NCBI GenBank assembly: GCA_014360945.1
Contig: JACIWM010000006.1
Coordinates: forward strand, 1 to 30,677
DNA: 30,677 nucleotides
Reading direction: 5' to 3'
Source: Candidatus Bipolaricaulota bacterium
Lineage (GTDB): Bacteria; Bipolaricaulota; Bipolaricaulia; Bipolaricaulales; Bipolaricaulaceae
Position 1 is the first letter of the stretch. Each line of letters begins with the position of its first letter. Shown here piece by piece: positions 15,248 to 21,435 of this stretch. Below the pieces are notes generated by a model. It was not told the DNA's origin. It saw nothing but the letters and a program-made list of their open reading frames with translations, and ran no database searches. Position numbers and translations under genes: made by a program.

Positions 15248-15308
15248 CCCTCACCCCGGCTGCGCCACCCCTCTCCCGTAGCTACGGGAGAGGGGTCGGG
15301 GGTGAGGG
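15248..15308. repeat. Nested palindrome between convergent operons, REP-like and possible terminator
   Basis: A perfect 30-base palindrome (15267-15296, two 15-base arms, no spacer, centre GTAGCTAC) lies inside a second perfect inverted pair: CCCTCACCCC at 15248-15257 and GGGGTGAGGG at 15299-15308. It sits between the stops of cdd and mrpD. Read on the minus strand the outer stem is followed by TTTTCT, so it could terminate the antiporter operon. The CCCTCACCCC and ACCCCTCTCCC wording resembles interspersed palindromes seen in many environmental bacterial genomes, so it may be one copy of a dispersed family. Confidence 0.75.
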
Positions 15309-15318
15309 CCCGTCCGCG

Positions 15319-16764
15319 TTAAATAAAAAGAACGAAAGCGCTCAGGATCACGGAGGCCAAAAGGGCCGCAAGAAACGCGCGATCTAAGGAGAGCTTGGGC
15401 AAGGGCGGAAATCTTTCCCGCAAAATAAGATACGTGCCAAATCCCAAACCCGCGGCGAAAAAGGCCTCCCCCCAGGCTTGAAGGCCGCGAAGCTCGGGAA
15501 AGAGGAAAAGCCCGAGGATCCCAAGGGCGAGAACTCCGGCGGAGAGGAAGGCAATGCCCCCGAACTTTCCACCTCCCCGGCCGCGGAAAAGCGGGAGAAG
15601 TTTGGAAAAGGAAGCGGCGGTGCCCAAAGAAAAGGCATAAAGAACGGCCTTCACCCAAAATGGCTGCCCCAGGCCCAGGAGACCTTTGGCGGCAAACCCC
15701 GCAAGAGGGGGAAGCCCGGCGATGGCCAGGCTTCCCAAAGCCAACCCCAGCGCCGCCGGCCGCGGAATTTTTCCGGAAAGCTCGGCGATGGAGCGCACCC
15801 CACTTTTCTCCACGGCCTCGCCCGCGCACAGGAAAAGAAGCCCCTTGAAAAGCCCATGAGCCACGGCGTAGACCAACACTCCCTCCCCCGCGCCTACTCC
15901 CAGCCCCAAAAGCATGTACCCAAGCTGGGAAACAGTGGAGTGCCCAAGCATCGTCTTGAGGTCGCTCTCGCGCAGGGCATAGAGGATCCCGCCGAATCCG
16001 GTGAGGATCCCCAAGGCCAGGACGATGGGCCCAAGGGGAAAAGCCTCAGCCAAACGAGCCATGGCCACCACTCCGACCTTCACCACCAGGCCGGAAAGGA
16101 GGAGGGAAACCTCGGTGGGCGCCCGCCCATGAGCCTTGGGAAGCCAAAGACCAAGGAGAAAGACTCCCGTTTTCGTTGCCGCGCCGGCAAGGAGAAACCC
16201 AGCCCCAATACGGCTGGCCATATCCCCGGTTTCCACCTTGGCCAAGGCACCTAACGAGAGAAGCCCGGTGCGGCCGTAAACCAGACCCAGGCCGAAGAGG
16301 TAGAAGGTCATGCCCAATCCGGCCAAGAATAGGTAGCGCAAAGCCGCCCAGACCGCGGCGCTTCGGCCCTCATAGGCGATGAGGATCACGGAAAGAAGCG
16401 AGGAGAGCTCGAGCACCACGTAGAGGTTGAAAAGATCCCGGGAAATTCCGCCGGCCAGAGAAGTTCCCACAAGAAGGGTGATGAGGGCGTGCCGAAGCTG
16501 GTCCTTTGGCCAAACGTGGAGAAGAGCGGCGGCGTGCAGGAACAAGGCCAAGCCCCAAATTCCTAAGGCCCAGAAGTCCCCGACCACGGCGATCCCCCAG
16601 GGAGGACCGCCTACAACTTCTTCGGGAAAACCCGGAGCCCAGAGGCCAAGGCTCACCAAGCCCGCGAGGATGGCCAGCACCGCGGTCTCCCGGCCTTTTC
16701 CAAAAACGATGCCCAAGAAACCGAGTCCAAAATACGCGAGGATCCCGGCCAAGGCCGCGTTCAT
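15319..16764 (-). CDS. mrpD: Antiporter subunit MrpD/MbhH-like (NuoN/proton-translocating family)
   Basis: This 481-residue, roughly 14-helix protein is the only large proton_antipo_M subunit of the cluster. Ion-path residues of the family are in place: Glu119 in LYVVLELSSLL, Lys198 in GAATKTGVFLL, the WLPKAHGRAPTEVS broken-helix signature (208-220), Lys229 in LVVKVG, and His303/Lys307 in AHGLFKGLLF. It should carry the proton or sodium pathway in the inner membrane. It starts inside the mrpC stop (ATGA overlap) and is the last gene of the operon. A NuoL-like MrpA is not encoded nearby, so this subunit would work alone as MbhH does in archaeal Mbh complexes. NuoN itself is less likely, given the mrpE/F/G/B/C neighbours. 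Confidence 0.92.
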   Translation of the reverse strand: MNAALAGILAYFGLGFLGIVFGKGRETAVLAILAGLVSLGLWAPGFPEEVVGGPPWGIAVVGDFWALGIWGLALFLHAAALLHVWPKDQLRHALITLLVGTSLAGGISRDLFNLYVVLELSSLLSVILIAYEGRSAAVWAALRYLFLAGLGMTFYLFGLGLVYGRTGLLSLGALAKVETGDMASRIGAGFLLAGAATKTGVFLLGLWLPKAHGRAPTEVSLLLSGLVVKVGVVAMARLAEAFPLGPIVLALGILTGFGGILYALRESDLKTMLGHSTVSQLGYMLLGLGVGAGEGVLVYAVAHGLFKGLLFLCAGEAVEKSGVRSIAELSGKIPRPAALGLALGSLAIAGLPPLAGFAAKGLLGLGQPFWVKAVLYAFSLGTAASFSKLLPLFRGRGGGKFGGIAFLSAGVLALGILGLFLFPELRGLQAWGEAFFAAGLGFGTYLILRERFPPLPKLSLDRAFLAALLASVILSAFVLFI

Positions 16765-17099
16765 TCTTCCTCCTCGAGCCTCCGGGCATCCTGGGTGTGG
16801 CGGTGCTCAGTGAGGAGGATCACCAGGGCCAAGGCCAGGGCCAAGGTGGCGAAGCGGATGACGATGGCGGTTAGGACCAGGGCCTGGGGTAGGGGATCGG
16901 CCGCTGGGCCGGGACCAAGGCCGAGGATGGGCGGACGCACGCCCGGCCGATGGGAAAGGGCCACAAGGAAAAGGATGCTTCCGCCCGAGGCCACGCCCAG
17001 GCCCAAAAGCTTCCACACGAGGTTGCGTCGGGAAACCATGACCCAAAGGCCCAGCGCCGCGAGGACCACAGCCAGGCTCAAACCGCTGAGTGCTTCCAC
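16761..17099 (-). CDS. mrpC: Antiporter subunit MrpC/MbhG-like (NuoK family)
   Basis: From GTG 17099 the protein has 112 residues and three membrane helices, as in NuoK-like MrpC. The family signature DPLPQALVLTAIVIRFA is present near residue 70, and the C-terminus is a charged cytoplasmic tail. The GTG is chosen over upstream codons because GGGGAGG lies six bases before it and one base separates it from the mrpB stop; longer versions would be antisense-like sequence. The subunit lies between the small membrane subunits and MrpD in known complexes. It overlaps mrpD by four bases. Confidence 0.9.
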   Translation of the reverse strand: MEALSGLSLAVVLAALGLWVMVSRRNLVWKLLGLGVASGGSILFLVALSHRPGVRPPILGLGPGPAADPLPQALVLTAIVIRFATLALALALVILLTEHRHTQDARRLEEEE

Positions 17100-17100
17100 C

Positions 17101-17739
17101 TCACACCTCCCCCCGGGCGGACGCGAATCGGTGCAAGACGGCCCAAGCGCCGATAGCCACCTCCACCGCCACGAGGAGATTGGCAACCACAAACGCTGCG
17201 GCCGTGCGCACCCCAAGGACCAGGACCACAGCGCCCAAGAAAAGGAGGAACACCACGGCCACGTACTCCAGGCGCTCCAAACGGGGCTCGTAGAGCTCGG
17301 CGCTCAGGCGCTCCACCCCCTTGGCCAGGGCCAAAAGGAGGAGGGCCGAGCCGAGGATAGCACCCGCAGGAAACCCTCCACCCGGGCCAAGATGCCCGCT
17401 GGCCGCAAGATACAGGGCAAACACAAGGATGGGGCCAAGTAGAAGGTCGGCGGAGCGCCGTAGAAGGGGAGTTTCCGCAACCGGCGGAAGTTCCCCCTGC
17501 CAGCGCATTCCCAAAAGGAAAAAACGCACGCCCACCATGGCCACGACGTAGACAAGGACCTCGAAAATGGTGTCCCAAAGACGGACGCCCAGGACCACGG
17601 CGGCCACGGCGTTGGCCACACCCCAAGCTTTGGCCACAGGATCGGGGTCGGGAAACTCCGGGCGGGGCCAAATGCCGACGAGGCCCGCGCCCAAAAGCCC
17701 AAGAAGGCCAGCTAGCCCGCACACCAAAAGGAACTTCAT
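17101..17739 (-). CDS. mrpB: Fused MbhE-like plus MrpB/MbhF antiporter subunit
   Basis: The 212-residue protein joins two normally separate or differently joined parts. Residues 1-75 resemble MbhE (the MrpA C-terminal tail): a helix, then a Pro/Asp-rich loop, then RLWDTIFEVLVYVVAMVGVRF, matching the DTxxE signature. Residues about 88-212 are MrpB/MnhB, with GHLGPGGGFPAG and four helices. In Firmicutes the MbhE part belongs to MrpA; in archaeal Mbh it is its own gene. It overlaps the DUF4040-SBP gene by four bases (ATGA), and one base separates it from mrpC. It belongs to the inner-membrane antiporter complex. Confidence 0.87.
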   Translation of the reverse strand: MKFLLVCGLAGLLGLLGAGLVGIWPRPEFPDPDPVAKAWGVANAVAAVVLGVRLWDTIFEVLVYVVAMVGVRFFLLGMRWQGELPPVAETPLLRRSADLLLGPILVFALYLAASGHLGPGGGFPAGAILGSALLLLALAKGVERLSAELYEPRLERLEYVAVVFLLFLGAVVLVLGVRTAAAFVVANLLVAVEVAIGAWAVLHRFASARGEV

Positions 17740-18551
17740 CCCAAATACCTCCGCAAAAGCTCCGTCAATTCCCCGCTTTTCTCGAGCTCGGCCAAAAATT
17801 CCGTGAGGCTTCTGTGCAGTTCCTCATCCTGTGGGGTCACGGCCAGGGCGAACCCATATTCTTCGGGAAGGATTTGGGTTTCCGCTTCGGAAAAGAGGTC
17901 CTGCATGGTCCACTCCCGCAATCTCAGGAGATCGGTCACCGCTTCCCCCACTTCTCCCCGGGCCAGGGCGTGGGCCAATTCCGCGGCATCCTCGAAGAGT
18001 TTTCCTGAGGGATCCGCATGTTTCCCCGTGGGTTCACCGGCCACGGCTCCCCGCGGGCCCTCCCCCAATCGCACCAGCACCAACCGCGTGGGAAGGAGGG
18101 GCTTGGTGTAAGCCAGGCGATCCTCCGGCGTTGGCAGGAAACCGCCGGCGCCGAGGTGGGCCTCGCCGCTTCGCAAAAGCCGGGGGATCTCCGCGCGGGG
18201 AACCCAAATAAGTTCAAGATCCCGGTGATACCAACGGGCGAACCGGGTGAGGATCTCCCACTCCAATCCGGCGATGCCCTCACCTTCTGGATAAAGGAGG
18301 GGATAAAGCGGAGAGGCAGCCACCACGAGTTTTCCGGTGCGCCGCAGGGCCAAAAGGTACACGAAGGTCACAAGGCCAAACCCCACGGCGGCCTCGGTGA
18401 GGGCCACGTCAGGCGCGGCCAAAACCAAATAGAGCCCGGCCAAAACTAAGGAATGGGCGCCCACCCCAATCACCCCCCAAAGGAGGCGCCTGCGGGTGAG
18501 GGCGAAGACGGCGAGGGCCAAGGCCAGGACGCAGAGAAGAACGGCCGCCAT
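17736..18551 (-). CDS. DUF4040 (MbhD-like) antiporter subunit fused to an SBP_bac_3 solute-binding domain
   Basis: The 271-residue protein begins at ATG 18551, one base after the mrpG stop. Residues 1-75 contain three helices and the DUF4040/MbhD signature APDVALTEAAVGFGLVTFVYLLALRR (46-71 region; APDVALTEA is diagnostic). Residues 74-271 are a full type-2 periplasmic-binding fold resembling the N-terminal module of MltF: GKLVVAAS at the first strand, IAGLEWEILTRFARWY, AHLGAGGFLPTPEDRLAYTK, a hinge near 160, ALARGEVGEAVTDLL in lobe 2, and a closing LEKSGELTELLRRYLG. No lytic transglycosylase domain follows. A binding module is not part of known Mrp or Mbh subunits that I recall. Its position between mrpG and mrpB is where MbhD is expected. 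The ligand is unknown. Arg-rich ends of helices 1 and 3 would put the domain in the cytoplasm by the positive-inside rule, so its side needs testing. Confidence 0.85.
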   Translation of the reverse strand: MAAVLLCVLALALAVFALTRRRLLWGVIGVGAHSLVLAGLYLVLAAPDVALTEAAVGFGLVTFVYLLALRRTGKLVVAASPLYPLLYPEGEGIAGLEWEILTRFARWYHRDLELIWVPRAEIPRLLRSGEAHLGAGGFLPTPEDRLAYTKPLLPTRLVLVRLGEGPRGAVAGEPTGKHADPSGKLFEDAAELAHALARGEVGEAVTDLLRLREWTMQDLFSEAETQILPEEYGFALAVTPQDEELHRSLTEFLAELEKSGELTELLRRYLG

Positions 18552-18552
18552 G

Positions 18553-18834
18553 TCAGTCGCGTATCCTCCGCACAAAGGCGCTTTTGGCCACAGCATGAGT
18601 GGCCAAGGGCCCGGTGAAAAGTAGGAAAAGGAGCAAAACCAAGGCCAATCCTCCCGTAGCCTCCCAGCCCTCCCACACGATAAGCCCCACCAGGAAAAGG
18701 CTCGTCCCACCGATATCAGCCACCCCGGCCACCTGCAGCCGCACATACGGCGAACGAAACCGCGCCATCCCAAGGCCCCCAAGCCAAAGGAGGGCCAGCC
18801 CCAAAAAGAGAAGAACTTCTCCGAAAATCCTCAT
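18553..18834 (-). CDS. mrpG: Antiporter subunit MrpG/MbhC-like
   Basis: The 93-residue protein has three hydrophobic helices and the MrpG/PhaG pattern: GLGMARFRSPYVRLQVAGVAD, where family members read FRLPDxYxRLHAAGxxD, then a GG-S-LFLVGLI helix and a GPLATHAVAKSA segment, the typical conserved end. It is an inner-membrane subunit of the antiporter, without known ion-path residues. Its start overlaps the mrpF stop (ATGA), and the stop is one base from the fused DUF4040 gene. Confidence 0.9.
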   Translation of the reverse strand: MRIFGEVLLFLGLALLWLGGLGMARFRSPYVRLQVAGVADIGGTSLFLVGLIVWEGWEATGGLALVLLLFLLFTGPLATHAVAKSAFVRRIRD

Positions 18835-19082
18835 CGCTCACCCCTTTCCCCAAACCGCGCCACAAGGATGGTTCCCAGAAAACCAAGGATGGCATAGGAA
18901 AGGGCCACGTCCAGAAGGATCTGGTGTCCGGAGAAAGCGGCATGGGCCGCGAGGACCAAGGCCACCCGCACGTTCAGGGAGGAGGCGCCAACGAGGCGAT
19001 CCCAAAGGGTTGGCCCTCGCCAAAGAACTAAAAGGGGTGGAACGGCGCTGAGAAGGAGCAGAATTTCCAGGGCGAGCCTCAT
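18831..19082 (-). CDS. mrpF: Antiporter subunit MrpF/MbhB-like
   Basis: The 83-residue protein has three membrane helices and the MrpF signature RGPTLWDRLVGASSLNVR (about 22-39), where the Asp is the conserved family residue, and a final LGFLGTILVARFGERG. Length is normal for the family (80-95). It overlaps mrpE upstream and mrpG downstream by four bases each, consistent with strict translational coupling of the whole operon. Confidence 0.92.
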   Translation of the reverse strand: MRLALEILLLLSAVPPLLVLWRGPTLWDRLVGASSLNVRVALVLAAHAAFSGHQILLDVALSYAILGFLGTILVARFGERGER

Positions 19083-19621
19083 CCCCAGATCCTCGCAAGA
19101 ATATCCTGGAGGCGATCCACGCCGGGAAGCGCAGCGCCGGGCGGAACGTAAAGACAGTGGACGTAGAGAATGTCTCCCTCAGCTAAAAGGCCAATGGTTC
19201 CGGGCGTGACGGTGATGGCCCAAAGGAGAAGGAGCTGGGCCATCTCCGTGCGCACCCTAAGGGGCACCGCCACCACGCCCGGGTTGATTTTTCCCGTGAC
19301 GGCCGCCCACGCCGTTTGGGTCACGGAAAGTATCACGCGCCAAAAAGTGAACCCCAAAAAGAAAAGCCATAAATCAACCCGAAAGAACCCGGAAGGGACA
19401 GCCAATGCCGCACGCCCTGTTCGGCGCGCCAGCCAAAGCCCAAGGGGAAAAACACAGCCCGCAAGGACCACCGGCCAATCCGGCCGGCGCCAAAGGAGTA
19501 GCCATAGTCCCCAAAGGACTCCACCCAAAGCCAGAACGGCAAAGACGCCGAGCATCAGCGCGCAGTTTACCGAAAGATCCGGGTTGACGCGGAAGGCCCT
19601 TCGCGGGTAGTTTTCTTTCAT
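19079..19621 (-). CDS. mrpE: Antiporter subunit MrpE/MbhA-like
   Basis: This 180-residue protein is the first gene of the antiporter operon. It has three to four N-terminal helices, then the MrpE domain: VDLWLFFLGFTFWRVILSV, KINPGVVAVPLRVRTEMAQLLLLWAITVTPGTIG and EGDILYVHCLYVPPG, matching the family ITLTPGTLxxxxxxxxLxVHxL pattern. The start ATG 19621 has no clear ribosome site. The gene is divergent from the DUF4282-like gene, with only 23 bases between start codons, so its promoter must lie inside that neighbour. I could not find a convincing one. Confidence 0.9.
   Translation of the reverse strand: MKENYPRRAFRVNPDLSVNCALMLGVFAVLALGGVLWGLWLLLWRRPDWPVVLAGCVFPLGLWLARRTGRAALAVPSGFFRVDLWLFFLGFTFWRVILSVTQTAWAAVTGKINPGVVAVPLRVRTEMAQLLLLWAITVTPGTIGLLAEGDILYVHCLYVPPGAALPGVDRLQDILARIWG
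19584..19613 (+). promoter_or_regulatory. Possible promoter of the DUF4282-like gene inside mrpE
   Basis: TTGACG (19584-19589, 5 of 6) is followed after 18 bases by TAGTTT (19608-19613, only 3 of 6). A start near 19620 would give a leader of about 25 bases carrying AAAGGAGGAG before ATG 19645. The -35 is good and the -10 poor, so this is tentative. Confidence 0.3.
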
Positions 19622-19644
19622 CCGACCAAAAAAAGGAGGAGAAG

Positions 19645-19887
19645 ATGAAAGAGTGGTGGCAGGATTTTGTGTCCTTTCGGAAGTTCATCACCCCGCGCGT
19701 GATGCCCGTGGTGTTTTGGATTGGGGTGGCCATCGCCGTGATCATGGGGATCATCAACATGGTGGAAGGTATTTTGGTGGGCAGCGCCCGCTTGGTGTTC
19801 TTGGGATTGGTCACCCTCTTTTTGGGCCCACTTTTTGTGCGCATCCTTTGCGAGTTTGTTCTCACGTTCTTTCGCGGCAAGGAATAG
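19645..19887 (+). CDS. Small DUF4282-like membrane protein
   Basis: The 80-residue protein starts after a strong AAAGGAGGAG. It has an N-terminal amphipathic part (WQDFVSFRKFITPRVMP), two membrane helices (about 20-42 and 48-68) and a C-terminal LFVRILCEFVLTFFRGKE. The order 'F-F-x-K-F-ITP, helix, short loop, helix, GPLxxRIxxE' is that of DUF4282, a family of unknown function. It is divergent from mrpE and 39 bases before nfeD; a link to either is only positional. Confidence 0.75.
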   Translation: MKEWWQDFVSFRKFITPRVMPVVFWIGVAIAVIMGIINMVEGILVGSARLVFLGLVTLFLGPLFVRILCEFVLTFFRGKE

Positions 19888-19912
19888 GGCCGGGCTAAAC
19901 GGCAGAACGGGG

Positions 19913-19918
19913 TACAAT
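19913..19918 (+). promoter_or_regulatory. -10-like hexamer just before nfeD
   Basis: TACAAT (5 of 6) ends eight bases before the nfeD ATG at 19927. A start at the usual distance would leave a leader of one or two bases. No acceptable -35 is seen 16-18 bases upstream, and AAAAGG directly touches the ATG, so the case is weak. Confidence 0.25.
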
Positions 19919-19926
19919 CCAAAAGG

Positions 19927-21201
19927 ATGACGAAAATCCGTGTCCTTTTGGCCGCCGGTTTTTTCCTGGCCGCAGCGGGCTGGGCCGGTGAGATCATAAA
20001 ACTCACCCTGGACGGCACAGTGAACCCGGCGACCAGTGCCTATGTGCTGCGAGGGTTGCGGGAGGCCCAGCGCCGCGGGGCTTCCCTTGTGATTTTGCAG
20101 CTCGATACTCCCGGCGGCCTGGACACGGCCATGAAGGAGATTGTGGAAGGCATCATGGCCTCGGCGGTGCCGGTGGTGGTGTGGGTGGGGCCGGCGGGAG
20201 CCCGCGCCGCCTCCGCCGGAACCTTCATCCTCCTTTCCGGGCATGTGGCGGCCATGGCTCATGGAACGAGCGTGGGCGCGGCCCATCCAGTGGCCCTGGG
20301 CGGGGAGACCCCGGACGAGAAGGACCCCACGGTGCAGAAAATCGTGAACGATGCGGCCACGAGAATCCGGGCCATCGCCGAGTCCCGCGGCCGCAATGCC
20401 GATTGGGCGGAGAAAGCCGTGCGGGAATCGGCTACGGCCACCGCTACCGAGGCCCTGGAATTGGGGGTGATCGACCTCCTAGCCGACTCCTTCTCGGAAC
20501 TTTTGGAAAAACTTCACGGGTTTTCCCTGCGCGACGGCCGCACCCTCGAGACCCAGGGATTGATCGTGCAGGAACTGGGCATGACCTTCCGCGAGCAGCT
20601 CCTTTCCTACCTTGCTGACCCCAACCTCGTCTACATCCTCCTCATGCTTGGCATCTACGGCCTCATCTATGAATTTCTCACTCCCGGAATTGGCCTTGGG
20701 TTTGTGGTGGGGAGCATCTCCCTTCTTTTGGCCATCTTCGGGCTTCAGCTTTTGCCCATAAGCTTTGTGGGCGTGGCCCTCGTCCTTTTGGGATTCGCCC
20801 TCATCGTTTTGGACGTACTTTCCCCTTCCCATGGGCTTTTGACCATGGGCGGCCTGGTAAGCCTCATCTTGGGCTCTCTCTCCCTTTTTGAAGTGGAATC
20901 CCCGGCGGTGCGCCTTTCCTGGAGCACCGTGGCCGCGACCTTAGGCACCCTCACCGTCCTCTTTTTCTTCATCCTGGGCAAGGGCCTCACCGCCCAGCGG
21001 CAAAAGCCTCATCCCCTCACAACCCTGGTGGGGCTGGTGGGAGAGGCCAAAGACGATCTTGCTCCGGAGGGCTGGGTTTTTGTGCGGGGCGAGTATTGGT
21101 GGGCCCAGGCCGAGGATCCCCCGATCTACCAGGGCGAACAGGTTCAGGTCGTCGCCCAAGAGGGCCGAAAGCTCCGAGTACGCCGCGTTTCCCAAAAATA
21201 A
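19927..21201 (+). CDS. Long-form NfeD: membrane-bound ClpP-class serine protease
   Basis: The 424-residue protein has a signal peptide (LLAAGFFLAAAGWAG), a ClpP/crotonase-like protease domain (about 22-215), four to five membrane helices (about 225-355) and a C-terminal OB-fold NfeD domain (about 365-424; GEYWWAQAED, GEQVQVV). The catalytic pair is visible: Ser96 in ARAASAGTF and Lys138 in TVQKIVNDAA, close to the Ser97/Lys138 dyad of the Pyrococcus 1510-N protease. That enzyme cuts the hydrophobic C-terminus of its partner stomatin/slipin. No slipin/SPFH gene follows here; a 53-residue membrane protein does. Likely role is membrane protein quality control. Confidence 0.92.
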   Translation: MTKIRVLLAAGFFLAAAGWAGEIIKLTLDGTVNPATSAYVLRGLREAQRRGASLVILQLDTPGGLDTAMKEIVEGIMASAVPVVVWVGPAGARAASAGTFILLSGHVAAMAHGTSVGAAHPVALGGETPDEKDPTVQKIVNDAATRIRAIAESRGRNADWAEKAVRESATATATEALELGVIDLLADSFSELLEKLHGFSLRDGRTLETQGLIVQELGMTFREQLLSYLADPNLVYILLMLGIYGLIYEFLTPGIGLGFVVGSISLLLAIFGLQLLPISFVGVALVLLGFALIVLDVLSPSHGLLTMGGLVSLILGSLSLFEVESPAVRLSWSTVAATLGTLTVLFFFILGKGLTAQRQKPHPLTTLVGLVGEAKDDLAPEGWVFVRGEYWWAQAEDPPIYQGEQVQVVAQEGRKLRVRRVSQK

Positions 21202-21273
21202 CCCGTCCTTTACACAAAAAGCAAAATTCGTCCGTTGCACTATCCTCCGCTAAAATGGCTTTAAGGAGGAAAG

Positions 21274-21435
21274 GTGGATTACGAACGGAAATGGCATGTG
21301 CACTCCACCGGCTTTGCCGGGATGTTTTGGTTTGCGGGCTGGCTCTTCACTCTGGCCTATGCCAAGCTCATCTGGTGGCAGGCCATTTTGGCCCTGGTGA
21401 TCTGGCCTTATTATCTTGGCGTGCGGCTGCGGTGA
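21274..21435 (+). CDS. 53-residue single- or double-helix membrane protein
   Basis: A GTG at 21274 is preceded by TAAGGAGGAAAG, a near-perfect ribosome site, and by a -10-like TAAAAT at 21251-21256. The product starts with a short charged segment (DYERKWHVHSTG) and continues with hydrophobic Trp-rich stretches (MFWFAGWLFTLAYAKLIWW, then AILALVIWPYYLGVRLR). It looks like a small inner-membrane protein with two close helices and a cationic C-terminus. I do not recognise a family. The stop codon directly abuts the stop of the convergent ABC permease, with no base between. It follows nfeD by 72 bases. Confidence 0.7.
   Translation: MDYERKWHVHSTGFAGMFWFAGWLFTLAYAKLIWWQAILALVIWPYYLGVRLR

Noticed and set aside
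15248..15308. Palindrome as insertion-sequence end or attachment site
   Set aside because: No transposase or integrase gene, target duplication or second copy is in the window.
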